A stretch of DNA of 7,136 nucleotides from the NCBI GenBank assembly GCA_015663225.1, contig DQSO01000129.1, positions 1 through 7,136 of the forward strand. The letters are read 5' to 3'. The notes beneath the pieces are model-generated. The model ran no database searches, was not told where the DNA came from, and saw only the letters and a program-made list of their open reading frames with translations. Position numbers and translations under genes: made by a program. Below, piece after piece: positions 1-6,490 of this stretch (positions are counted from its first letter, which is position 1; every line of letters starts with the position of its first letter). The stretch comes from Campylobacterales bacterium. Its GTDB lineage: Bacteria > Campylobacterota > Campylobacteria > Campylobacterales > QNZT01.

Positions 1-254
1 ATCAAGGTAAGATTATAAATGAAGGAACTCCTAAAGAGGTACTTTTAAAAACAAGTGGCAGTCAAAAGTTTTCATTTTCAGGTAAGCTTTTGGACATAGT
101 CAAGGTGGATGTGATTTATATAGCTATTGTAGCCATCGGTCAACAACTTAGTGAAGTAGTTATAAGTGAAAGTGAAGCTAAAAACCTAAAAATAGGAGAG
201 AGTATAACTGTAAGTACAAAAGCTTTTAGCCCTATGATAAAGCAGAAGAGCTAG
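1..254 (+). CDS. modC: Molybdate ABC transporter ATP-binding protein ModC, C-terminal part (5' end outside window)
   Basis: Reading from base 3 gives 83 residues to a TAG at 252-254; the start lies upstream of the window. The first residues, GKIINEGTPKEVLL, match the end of an ABC-importer ATPase nucleotide-binding domain (the G-x-I-x-x-x-GTP-x-EV signature). They lead into a small TOBE domain of about 65 residues, with a GKLLDI strand, an LSEVVIS segment, LKIGESITV and a final KAFSPMIKQKS. That single TOBE layout is typical of ModC and other molybdate/tungstate-binding TOBE proteins, where the domain sits dimerised below the ATPase. The protein would energise molybdate import at the inner membrane. 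The Walker A, Walker B and signature motifs are outside the window, so ATPase activity cannot be judged here. Another TOBE-containing ABC ATPase (tungstate or sulfate type) is the main alternative. Confidence 0.8.
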   Translation, partial: QGKIINEGTPKEVLLKTSGSQKFSFSGKLLDIVKVDVIYIAIVAIGQQLSEVVISESEAKNLKIGESITVSTKAFSPMIKQKS

Positions 255-302
255 ATCGTACTCTTATACGAGAGCTCATAGGAAAATCTGAACTTATAAA
301 GC

Positions 303-308
303 TATAAT
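303..308 (+). promoter_or_regulatory. Candidate -10 box of tamA (consensus TATAAT)
   Basis: A perfect TATAAT lies six bases before the tamA ATG at 315. No TTGACA-like -35 is seen at the proper distance, which is usual for sigma-70 promoters in Campylobacterota. The 60 bases between modC and tamA hold no other gene with a usable start. With normal -10 to start-site spacing, transcription would begin at about the A of the ATG, giving a leaderless message. In AT-rich DNA a TATAAT can occur by chance, so this is only a candidate. The second choice is TATAAA at 295-300. Confidence 0.45.
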
Positions 309-314
309 AGTTAT

Positions 315-2000
315 ATGAAAATATTAGCTATTTTAACTATTTTCATTGTTAGTATCTTTGCTAAAGAGTTTACCTCTATCAAATATCAAGGTGATATTGA
401 TGTTATAGGTGAGTTTGATAGAGCAACTCTTTTAAAAGTATGCAATATTGACTATCCTCCAATCTACAAGTTTTGGAGAGATGATCCAACATTTCCTAGC
501 TCTAAAATAAAAACTTATATAAAAAATATCAAATCTTATGCATCATCAGTTGGTTATTTTAAAGCTGAGGTTAAAGCACATACAGATGATAAAACAATCT
601 TTATAACAATCAAAAAGAACCAACCTATAAATATATCAACTATCAAAATAGATAAAAACTTTGCAAACCTTTTCTCCATGAGGGAGGGGGATAGGTTTCG
701 AGTGAAAGATTTTAAGTCTGCAAAAGATGGCATGAGTAGATATATGAAAGAAGTTGGATTTGCTAAGTTTATTTTAAAGACAAAGGCTTATGTGGATTTA
801 AAATCTTATAAAGTTGATATTGATGTAGATTTTTCTTTAGGAAAGCTATATAGTTTTGGAGAGACCACGGTTGATAATACCAATGCAAATGTTTCAAAAG
901 AGCTTATAAAAAAGAAGTTAAAGTATAAAAAAGGTGATTTATACGATATAAGAAAGCTTGAAGATAGCTATGAAAGTCTATATAAAAGTGGAGTTTTTAA
1001 AGATATAGAAGTTACTAAAAAAGATACAAATAGTTCTGATTTACCATTGCACATAAAACTTGTAGAAGGGAAGAGTAAAGAGTTTAGATCAAGCATAGGT
1101 TATGATACCGAAGATGGTCTACAAGTTGGTGCTGGGATTTGGTATAATAACTTTTTAGGTAACTTTAAAAGATTTGGTCTAGAGGGTAGAGTATCTCAAA
1201 GAGGCTATAAAGTCAAAAACCTTTTTTATAATCCTGAGCTTTTTTTAAAGAGTAGTTTTCAAAATGATATAAGTTGTGAAGATTGGGACTATGATACTTA
1301 CGAGCAAGAACTTTTAACTCTCAGATCTACTTTTGGAAGAGAGTTTTTTGGCTTAAAACACTATTTTGGGTTTTTGCATGAAAATAGCCGTATAACTTCT
1401 CACTCTTTGGAGATAAAAAGTGGTAGATATACTATAAACTCTCTTTTTTATAAACTTGTTATCGATAAGAGGGATAACTTTTTAAATGCAACGAAGGGTT
1501 GGTACTACTCTTTATATCTTGAGAGAGCATTGTATGATTTAAGTAGTGATTTTGACTATTTAAAGCAAGAGCATGAGTTTCGATATATAAAATCAAGTAG
1601 TAAAAAACTTATCCATGCATTAAAGTTTAGATTAGGCAAAGTAAATAAAGATGTACCACTTTTTAAAAGATTTTATAGTGGTGGTTCGATGAGTAATAGA
1701 GGTTACGAATATCGTCAAGTTGGAAAGTTAGATGCTGATGGTAACCCAATAGGTGGTAATACAATGTTAAATCTCTCACTTGAGAGTCGATATGAAGTTA
1801 TCCCATCTGTTTGGGTCGTAGGGTTTATTGATAGTACAAGGATAAGCACAGAGATAGATAAGTTTAACTCTAAAACTTTTAGTAGTGTTGGATTTGGGGC
1901 TAGATATATTAGTGTGATTGGTCCAATTCGTGTTGATATTGGATTTCCGATGGATGACGGTGGATTTTCTTTTCATCTTGGGATTGGGCAGGTATTTTGA
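315..2000 (+). CDS. tamA: TamA-type outer-membrane assembly protein (Omp85/BamA superfamily)
   Basis: The 561-residue protein starts with a signal peptide (about residues 1-16, MKILAILTIFIVSIFA, then KEF). Three POTRA domains fill about 17-255, with YFKAEV-, GFAKF- and GVFKDIEV-type strand ends. The C-terminal half is a 16-strand Omp85 barrel. Barrel landmarks are IDKRDNFLNATKGW (383-396), the loop-6 motif with NRGY at 461-464 (RGF/RGY family motif), GPIRVDIGFP (536-545), and a final beta-signal ending in Phe. Three POTRAs, about 560 residues and an immediately following tamB identify TamA rather than BamA, which has five POTRAs and is longer. With TamB it assists insertion of outer-membrane proteins or lipid transport. 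The ATG is the first start after an in-frame stop at 297-299. No Shine-Dalgarno sequence precedes it. A bacterial N-glycosylation sequon, DTNSS, lies at 237-241 in the last POTRA. Confidence 0.9.
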   Translation: MKILAILTIFIVSIFAKEFTSIKYQGDIDVIGEFDRATLLKVCNIDYPPIYKFWRDDPTFPSSKIKTYIKNIKSYASSVGYFKAEVKAHTDDKTIFITIKKNQPINISTIKIDKNFANLFSMREGDRFRVKDFKSAKDGMSRYMKEVGFAKFILKTKAYVDLKSYKVDIDVDFSLGKLYSFGETTVDNTNANVSKELIKKKLKYKKGDLYDIRKLEDSYESLYKSGVFKDIEVTKKDTNSSDLPLHIKLVEGKSKEFRSSIGYDTEDGLQVGAGIWYNNFLGNFKRFGLEGRVSQRGYKVKNLFYNPELFLKSSFQNDISCEDWDYDTYEQELLTLRSTFGREFFGLKHYFGFLHENSRITSHSLEIKSGRYTINSLFYKLVIDKRDNFLNATKGWYYSLYLERALYDLSSDFDYLKQEHEFRYIKSSSKKLIHALKFRLGKVNKDVPLFKRFYSGGSMSNRGYEYRQVGKLDADGNPIGGNTMLNLSLESRYEVIPSVWVVGFIDSTRISTEIDKFNSKTFSSVGFGARYISVIGPIRVDIGFPMDDGGFSFHLGIGQVF

Positions 2001-4639
2001 AAAAGATTTATTTAGCTCTTTATTTTCTGATAGGGTTGATAGTTATAGCTGTTTTAGGAACTATCTATCTTCTTGGTAATCCGTCTGTTTTTGATAGTCA
2101 AATCAAAGAGCAGTTAGATAAGTATCATGTGAAGTATGAGAAGTTAGAGGGTGGGATATTTTCTGATTTGATTTTGCATGATTTTAACTATGAGGATAAG
2201 CTAAAGGCTAAAAAGGTTTCTATAAAAGTTGATTTGGGATTGCTTAGTCAAAAGGTAGTTAAAATAGAGACTTTGACTCTTGAAGATGTTTGGATAGATG
2301 AGAGTTTGTTTGATGTGAAAGAGAGCAACTCTACAAGTGAGTCAAACTCAACCTTGCCTATAGAAAAACTGATAGTAAATCAAGCTGATATAAGCTTGAA
2401 AGATATACGATTTAAAGAGTATTTTATATCATCTTTAAAGCTTAAAATAAGAGATTTAGAGAGTGATTTAAAAAAGAGTCATAAAGCTAAAATAGAGATA
2501 GATTTAAACTCAAATGTTAGTGATATGTATGCAAGAATAGATGCACAAAAGATTATAAAAGTTGAGGCAACTCTATCTCCAAAAGTAGCATTTATAAACA
2601 AGTTTACAAAAGAGCATAACCTAACTATAAACTCACTAACAAAGGTTGATATAAATGCTACTACCAACTTAGAAAGTGTCGGTTTTAGTATTAGAAATCA
2701 TGCTATAAAACTAAAGTATGATTCTCGCATGATAAGTCCCAAAAATCTTATGGTTGATGGTGTTTATGATATAAAAAGCACTCTTTTAGATGCAAAGACG
2801 AGCCTAACGATTATCTCTGATTTTGCAGATATAAACTTAAAAATAGAAAACAAAAAAACTACAGATATTAAGTTTAAAGCTACACTAACACCTAAAGTAT
2901 CTTCTATAAATAAGTTGTTAAAAGAAAAAAATATAAGTATAGACTCAAGTAAAAATATAAATCTTGAAGTAAAAACTGATATGAAAATAGTAGATTTTAG
3001 ACTACTTAGCGATGGTTTAAAACTTTTAGTAGATAAAAACAGAATCTCGCCAAAAGATATAAATATCAGTGGAAGCTATGATATAAATAAAAATAAACTA
3101 AGCTCAAATATAGATATGAAAATATTAACTGATTTAGCTAAAGTTGTTATAAATAGTAAAAATAGTTTTGACATGATAAAGGAGAGTTTTAGCTCAACTG
3201 GAGTTATAAAAAGTGATAAAGAGTTCAATATAAATTATGATATAAAAAAATCTGATGGTAAAATCATAGCAAACTTGGATACAACTGCTACAAAAGTAGT
3301 AGCAAAGTTTGATACCACAAGTGAAGATTTGGAAGCTGGGTTAAATATATCATCTTTAAAAAGTCTTCTTGAAAAGATTGGTAGGGTCTATCCTCTTAAT
3401 ATTGGAGATATAGATGGTAAGATTGATTTAAGTGCAAACCAAAAATCAAATATCTTAACTCTTAAACTAGATGCCCCATATATAAAAGCTGATGATTTAG
3501 TTGTTAAAAATATAAAGTTAGAAGCTAGTAAAAAAGATAATTTAATAAATCTTCAAAAGGTTGATTTTTTAGTTTTACTAAAAGAGTTAAAGCTTAAAAA
3601 GCATTTTTATCTTTTAAACAAGGGATATTTTAACCTTGAAACACAAGAGTCAAATATAAGATTTAATCATGGTATCTCTCTAAGTTCATATAAAAAAGGT
3701 GAAACTTTAAATGCAAATATAAAAATAGAGAAGTTAAAAATAGAGATAAAAGAGTATGGAAAATATACCCTAAGTACAGATATTAACTATATCAAAAAAG
3801 GAAAACAACAGACTATTTTAGGTGATGTAAATCTACATGATATCTATATAACTTACCAATCAAGTGCTTTTTCACCTGATAGTGACCCTGATATTATCTT
3901 TGTTGATAAAAATTTAAAAGAGACGAGTGAAGATTTCTTAAAATATACAAAACTTGATATTAATATAAAATCTAAAAAATCAAAATACAAAGTTGATAAT
4001 CTAAATATAGACTTTGATATAAATATGAATATAAAAAAAGAGTTTAATAGACCTATGGGAATATTTGGTAGGGTTGAAAATATAAAAGGAGATATTATCC
4101 AAGCTCCTAAGAGGTTTAAGCTTGTAGACTCAGCTATTATCTTTCAAGGTTCACAAGAGATAAATCCTACACTTGACTTAAAAGTCCTATACAACCTACC
4201 TCAAGTAAAGATACAAATCCTTATCAGTGGAAATAAAGTAAGACCTAAAGTTGATTTTAAATCAACTCCACCGATGCCTAAAAAAGATATTATCTCCTAT
4301 TTGTTATTTGGTATATCAACTAATAGTTTTAAAAATGCAGAGGGTTCTCTATCTAAGGAGGCAACACTATTTGTACTAAATCAAGCAGCACAAGATTTTG
4401 CGATAGAGTTTGATCTTGATAGGATATATTTCACAGATGACGGTACACCTGATGGAATGGATGTAGAAGTTGGTAAAAAAATCTCCAAAAAAAGTATGGG
4501 GGTTATAAAAAATACAAAAGAGGGAAACAGCTATATACTAGAGTATGAGCTAAATGACAAAGTTAAGTTAAAACTTGGCAATCATCAAAAAACTAAACCA
4601 TCTCAAAGTTTAGAGCTGTTTTATAAAAAAAGGTTTTAG
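1997..4639 (+). CDS. tamB: TamB-family inner-membrane-anchored periplasmic protein (translocation and assembly module / DUF490)
   Basis: The 880-residue protein has a single N-terminal signal anchor (about 5-26) after two Lys, then a long beta-rich periplasmic part and the C-terminal TamB domain (about 590-880). The best family signature is RPKVDFKSTPPMPKKDIISYLLFG (749-772), followed by a QAAQDF-type helix and a final Phe. It is shorter than the roughly 1260-residue E. coli TamB. TamB proteins belong to the AsmA-like bridge proteins, whose repeated beta units form a hydrophobic groove across the periplasm; TamA docks its C-terminus at the outer membrane. The start is TTG, overlapping the tamA stop as TTGA, so translation is probably coupled. 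A weak AGGT lies 3 bases upstream. The next in-frame ATG is far inside, at residue 177, and would remove the anchor. Residues about 184-391 contain two 104-residue repeats, and residues 109-358 hold six N-glycosylation sequons. The stop overlaps that of the opposing hydrolase gene. Confidence 0.9.
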   Translation: MKKIYLALYFLIGLIVIAVLGTIYLLGNPSVFDSQIKEQLDKYHVKYEKLEGGIFSDLILHDFNYEDKLKAKKVSIKVDLGLLSQKVVKIETLTLEDVWIDESLFDVKESNSTSESNSTLPIEKLIVNQADISLKDIRFKEYFISSLKLKIRDLESDLKKSHKAKIEIDLNSNVSDMYARIDAQKIIKVEATLSPKVAFINKFTKEHNLTINSLTKVDINATTNLESVGFSIRNHAIKLKYDSRMISPKNLMVDGVYDIKSTLLDAKTSLTIISDFADINLKIENKKTTDIKFKATLTPKVSSINKLLKEKNISIDSSKNINLEVKTDMKIVDFRLLSDGLKLLVDKNRISPKDINISGSYDINKNKLSSNIDMKILTDLAKVVINSKNSFDMIKESFSSTGVIKSDKEFNINYDIKKSDGKIIANLDTTATKVVAKFDTTSEDLEAGLNISSLKSLLEKIGRVYPLNIGDIDGKIDLSANQKSNILTLKLDAPYIKADDLVVKNIKLEASKKDNLINLQKVDFLVLLKELKLKKHFYLLNKGYFNLETQESNIRFNHGISLSSYKKGETLNANIKIEKLKIEIKEYGKYTLSTDINYIKKGKQQTILGDVNLHDIYITYQSSAFSPDSDPDIIFVDKNLKETSEDFLKYTKLDINIKSKKSKYKVDNLNIDFDINMNIKKEFNRPMGIFGRVENIKGDIIQAPKRFKLVDSAIIFQGSQEINPTLDLKVLYNLPQVKIQILISGNKVRPKVDFKSTPPMPKKDIISYLLFGISTNSFKNAEGSLSKEATLFVLNQAAQDFAIEFDLDRIYFTDDGTPDGMDVEVGKKISKKSMGVIKNTKEGNSYILEYELNDKVKLKLGNHQKTKPSQSLELFYKKRF
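2321..2353 (+). other. Two adjacent PglB-type N-glycosylation sequons (ESNST twice) in TamB
   Basis: Codons 109-119 of tamB encode ESNST-S-ESNST, two exact copies of the bacterial oligosaccharyltransferase sequon D/E-X-N-X-S/T (X not Pro) separated by one Ser. The segment is Ser/Asn/Thr/Glu-rich and predicted to be a flexible, periplasmic linker between the first beta unit and the LPIEKLIVNQA strand. The two copies use different codons (gag agc aac tct aca versus gag tca aac tca acc), so they are not a recent DNA duplication. Glycosylation needs PglB, whose gene is not in this window. Confidence 0.55.
2546..3169 (+). repeat. Tandem 104-residue (312-base) internal repeat in tamB
   Basis: TamB residues about 184-287 and 288-391 are two diverged copies of one unit. 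Anchors keep an exact offset of 104 residues: ATLSPKVAFINK (191) against ATLTPKVSSINK (295), KEHNLTI (205) against KEKNISI (309), and RMISPKNLMVDGVYDI (244) against NRISPKDINISGSYDI (348). At DNA level the copies have diverged considerably, so the duplication is old. The tail of a preceding half unit (about 163-190) also resembles the unit ends. Boundaries are approximate. This fits the repeated groove-forming beta modules of AsmA-like proteins. Confidence 0.8.
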
Positions 4640-5229
4640 ATATAGTTTAACCAATTTCCTACTCTTGTTTGTTCAACTTTTATAGTTGTAGGATTTCCAT
4701 GCCCCGTATAAACTTTTTTATCATAATCAATCTCTAAAAACTTCTTGATACTCTTTTTCATATCATCAGGGCTTGAGTATGGAAAATCAACTCGTCCAAT
4801 AGAATTTTCAAAGATAAAATCTCCACTAAACATATAATCATCTATCACAATAGCACTATTTCCCGGTGTATGACCAGGGAAATGAATATATTTTACTTCA
4901 AACTCTCCTATTTTAAAATTCTCATCACCATCTACTTTTGTATCAGCTTTACTGCTTGGAGTACCTTGTCCAAAAGGGTCATCTTCTAGCATAAAAGTAT
5001 CATCTTTTGGGCAGTAGATAGGAATATTTAGTTTTTCTTTTAAAGATGCATTGCTCCAAACATGGTCAAAGTGTCCATGAGTATTTAAGATTGCTATAGG
5101 ATTTTTTGCATGTTCAAGTATAAAGCTATCTGCATCAACACCTGGATCGATTATAAGTTCACTCGTGCCGTCACTTATTATATAGCAGTTTGTTTGATAT
5201 GGTCCACATGGTTTAACTATAACATTCAT
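4636..5229 (-). CDS. Metallo-beta-lactamase-fold hydrolase, glyoxalase-II-like (YcbL type)
   Basis: The 197-residue protein has no signal peptide and is probably cytoplasmic. It has the full set of metal ligands for a dinuclear metallo-hydrolase: HGHFDH at 51-56, His120 in PGHTPG, Asp137 in SGD, and His177 in GHG. SIGRVDFPYSSPDD (143-156) corresponds to the IGRTDFP stretch of glyoxalase II relatives. At about 200 residues it lacks the C-terminal substrate-binding helical domain of true glutathione-dependent glyoxalase II, so it belongs with the short YcbL-like group. It probably hydrolyses a thioester, but the substrate is not deducible. The start ATG overlaps the stop of the upstream thioredoxin gene as ATGA, with GGTGG (5236-5240 on the complement) as ribosome site. 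Its TAA overlaps the tamB TAG from the opposite strand. Confidence 0.88.
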   Translation of the reverse strand: MNVIVKPCGPYQTNCYIISDGTSELIIDPGVDADSFILEHAKNPIAILNTHGHFDHVWSNASLKEKLNIPIYCPKDDTFMLEDDPFGQGTPSSKADTKVDGDENFKIGEFEVKYIHFPGHTPGNSAIVIDDYMFSGDFIFENSIGRVDFPYSSPDDMKKSIKKFLEIDYDKKVYTGHGNPTTIKVEQTRVGNWLNYI

Positions 5230-5723
5230 TTCATACCACCATAAGTTCTAAATGCTCCTAAGATATCATCTTCAGATTGAAAACCCATCGCATAACTTAC
5301 TATTTGACCTGATGGAGCTATAAAAAGCATAAAAGGTATCTGTAGCTTCCAATCAGTTGCGATGCCCTTAGCAAGAGCATATGGTGCATAAGATTGGTTG
5401 TAGTTTATAACTGGAAATGATACTCCCTTTGAGTTTAAAAAGCTATTTAGAGAGCTATCATCTATACCATCTTGCATATGAACACCTATGACTTGTATAT
5501 CTTCACGATTGTTTAGTTTGGATATAGTTGGGGCTATTTGTGTACATACTGGGCATCGTTTACCAAAAAATTCTAAGATAATATACTTGTCTTCATACCC
5601 AGCAACTTTTAGAGTGTTACTTGTTATATCCATATTTAAAATTGTTCCAGTTGTTGTTGGAAGTGAGATTGGTTGAGCTAAGAGCAGGTTCAAGCCTACT
5701 ACAAGTGCTAACAATATTTTCAT
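5226..5723 (-). CDS. Exported TlpA/ResA-like thioredoxin-fold protein with CPVC active site
   Basis: From the ATG at 5723 the protein has 165 residues. Residues 1-16 (MKILLALVVGLNLLLA) form a signal peptide or anchor, probably cleaved before Gln17. There is no lipobox Cys, so it is not a lipoprotein. The thioredoxin fold follows, with FFGKRCPVC at 52-60 (Cys57 and Cys60 are the redox pair), a GVHMQD strand, and the cis-Pro at 120 in the IPFMLF segment. It would act on thiols in the periplasm as a reductase or isomerase; partners are unknown. A TTG at 5756 in frame would add 11 polar residues before the signal peptide. I reject it because the ATG at 5723 has a strong ribosome site and the TTG would lie upstream of the likely transcription start. 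The gene is translationally coupled to the metallo-hydrolase and divergent from moaC. Confidence 0.85.
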   Translation of the reverse strand: MKILLALVVGLNLLLAQPISLPTTTGTILNMDITSNTLKVAGYEDKYIILEFFGKRCPVCTQIAPTISKLNNREDIQVIGVHMQDGIDDSSLNSFLNSKGVSFPVINYNQSYAPYALAKGIATDWKLQIPFMLFIAPSGQIVSYAMGFQSEDDILGAFRTYGGMK

Positions 5724-5730
5724 ATATAAA

Positions 5731-5736
5731 TCCTTT
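5731..5736 (-). promoter_or_regulatory. Ribosome binding site (AAAGGA) fixing the thioredoxin start at 5723
   Basis: On the complement strand AAAGGA ends 7 bases before the ATG at 5723-5721, an ideal Shine-Dalgarno distance. It follows a run of A (T7 at 5734-5740 on the given strand). This supports the ATG over the longer TTG start. Confidence 0.75.
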
Positions 5737-5742
5737 TTTTGA

Positions 5743-5748
5743 TATGAT
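5743..5748 (+). promoter_or_regulatory. Candidate -10 box of moaC (TATGAT)
   Basis: TATGAT differs from TATAAT at one position and is preceded by a T7 tract (5734-5740), as in Campylobacterota sigma-70 promoters, where T-rich periodic DNA takes the place of a -35 box. Transcription would start near 5755, leaving about 20 bases of leader containing the moaC ribosome site (AAAGGG, 5765-5770). It overlaps the divergent -10 box by two bases. Confidence 0.5.
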
Positions 5749-5752
5749 TGTA
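5747..5752 (-). promoter_or_regulatory. Candidate extended -10 box of the thioredoxin/hydrolase operon (TACAAT)
   Basis: Read on the complement the sequence is TTGGTACAAT, an extended -10 (TGnTACAAT). Transcription would start near 5740, giving a leader of about 17 bases that includes the AAAGGA ribosome site. No clear -35 is present, which an extended -10 does not require. Confidence 0.5.
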
Positions 5753-5775
5753 CCAATAAATAGTAAAGGGATTGT

Positions 5776-6246
5776 GTGAAATTAACTCATTTAGATGAAA
5801 ACGATAGACCTTTGATGGTTGATGTTACGATAAAGGACGATACAACTAGAGTTGCAGTTGCAAATGGTTTTATAACTATGAGTCAAGAAGCTTATGATAC
5901 GATAGTTTCAAATAAGGCTAAAAAAGGTCCAGTTATCCAAACAGCGGTAATAGCTGCAATCATGGGTGCAAAACAGACAAGTAATCTTATACCTATGTGT
6001 CATCCTTTGATGCTAACTTCTGTTAAGTGTGATGTAGTTGAACATCCAGAACTTCCGGGTTTTGAGCTTAGTGTTTTGGCTAAACTTACAGGAAAAACTG
6101 GTGTTGAGATGGAGGCTTTGATGGGTGTAAATATTGGGCTTTTAACTATCTACGATATGGCAAAAGCGATAGATAAAACTATGGTTATAAATAATGTAAA
6201 ATTACTAAGTAAAGAGGGTGGTAAAAGTGGTAGATTTGAACGATAA
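5776..6246 (+). CDS. moaC: Cyclic pyranopterin monophosphate synthase MoaC (molybdenum cofactor synthesis)
   Basis: The 156-residue protein is the normal MoaC length. MoaC converts the 3',8-cyclo-GTP product of MoaA to cyclic pyranopterin monophosphate, the first stable intermediate of molybdopterin synthesis, in the cytoplasm. Visible family motifs are [14 protein letters not shown] (4-17), KKGPVIQTA with the active-site Lys near 50, the IPMCHPL motif at 72-78, [12 protein letters not shown] (106-117), and YDMAK (126-130) with the Asp127 and Lys130 equivalents of the E. coli catalytic residues. All are intact. The start is GTG, with AAAGGG five bases upstream; the product begins KLTHLDE, as MoaC proteins usually do. 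It heads a run of three overlapping genes and is divergent from the thioredoxin gene. A molybdate-transport gene lies 5.5 kb upstream. Confidence 0.96.
   Translation: MKLTHLDENDRPLMVDVTIKDDTTRVAVANGFITMSQEAYDTIVSNKAKKGPVIQTAVIAAIMGAKQTSNLIPMCHPLMLTSVKCDVVEHPELPGFELSVLAKLTGKTGVEMEALMGVNIGLLTIYDMAKAIDKTMVINNVKLLSKEGGKSGRFER
6214..6218 (+). promoter_or_regulatory. Ribosome binding site (GAGGG) inside moaC favouring the GTG at 6227
   Basis: GAGGG ends 8 bases before the GTG at 6227, but it abuts the other in-frame GTG at 6218, where it could not work. It therefore selects 6227 as the start of the DUF493 gene. It lies within codons of the MoaC C-terminus. Confidence 0.6.
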
Positions 6247-6490
6247 GAAAGCTGAAATAACTTATCCAACCCTCTGGCCTTATAAAGTTATCATCAACTC
6301 TCATTGCAAGATAAAACATATATTAAAAAATACTCTAGGAGAGCGAGAGTATCAACTAAAAAAATCAAATAATAGTAAAAATAAAACATATATAAGCTAC
6401 CAAGTAACTATATTTGTTCACAATGAAGATGATAGAGTAGCTCTATATCATGAGATAAAAAAAGAAGATTGTGTAAGGATAGTGCTATGA
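6227..6490 (+). CDS. Small DUF493 (HP0495/YbeD-type) protein
   Basis: From the GTG at 6227 the protein is 87 residues: [20 protein letters not shown] and onward. The [10 protein letters not shown] start, a central [14 protein letters not shown] helix, and a final beta strand ending in VRIVL fit the DUF493 fold, a small ferredoxin-like alpha/beta (ACT-like) domain known from HP0495 of Helicobacter and YbeD of E. coli. YbeD is associated with lipoate metabolism by neighbourhood, but no biochemical role is firmly known and I assign none. The gene overlaps moaC by 20 bases, in a different frame, so it is probably co-translated. A start at 6218 would add three residues but has no usable ribosome site. 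The stop overlaps the next ATG as ATGA. Confidence 0.75.
   Translation: MVDLNDKKAEITYPTLWPYKVIINSHCKIKHILKNTLGEREYQLKKSNNSKNKTYISYQVTIFVHNEDDRVALYHEIKKEDCVRIVL

Noticed and set aside
1776..1976. Minus-strand open frame opposite the tamA 3' end
   Set aside because: It is antisense to conserved Omp85 barrel sequence, has no recognisable protein features, and is explained as a shadow of tamA.
315..2000. BamA as the identity of the Omp85 protein
   Set aside because: BamA would have five POTRA domains and about 750-800 residues; this has three and is followed directly by tamB.
2479..2667. Minus-strand open frame opposite tamB
   Set aside because: Its hydrophobic look follows from the complement of Lys/Asp/Asn-rich codons in tamB; there is no ribosome site or neighbour to support it.
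5488..5676. Plus-strand open frame opposite the thioredoxin gene
   Set aside because: It is antisense to the CPVC active-site region, with no start signals or protein features of its own.
5724..5756. Longer TTG start for the thioredoxin-like protein
   Set aside because: It adds a polar 11-residue stretch before a clear signal peptide and would overlap the promoter region; the ATG at 5723 has an ideal ribosome site.
6469..6486. Earlier in-frame start for the 77-residue membrane protein
   Set aside because: It lies within DUF493 codons without its own ribosome site, while the ATG at 6487 has AAGGA at 7 bases and the ATGA overlap.
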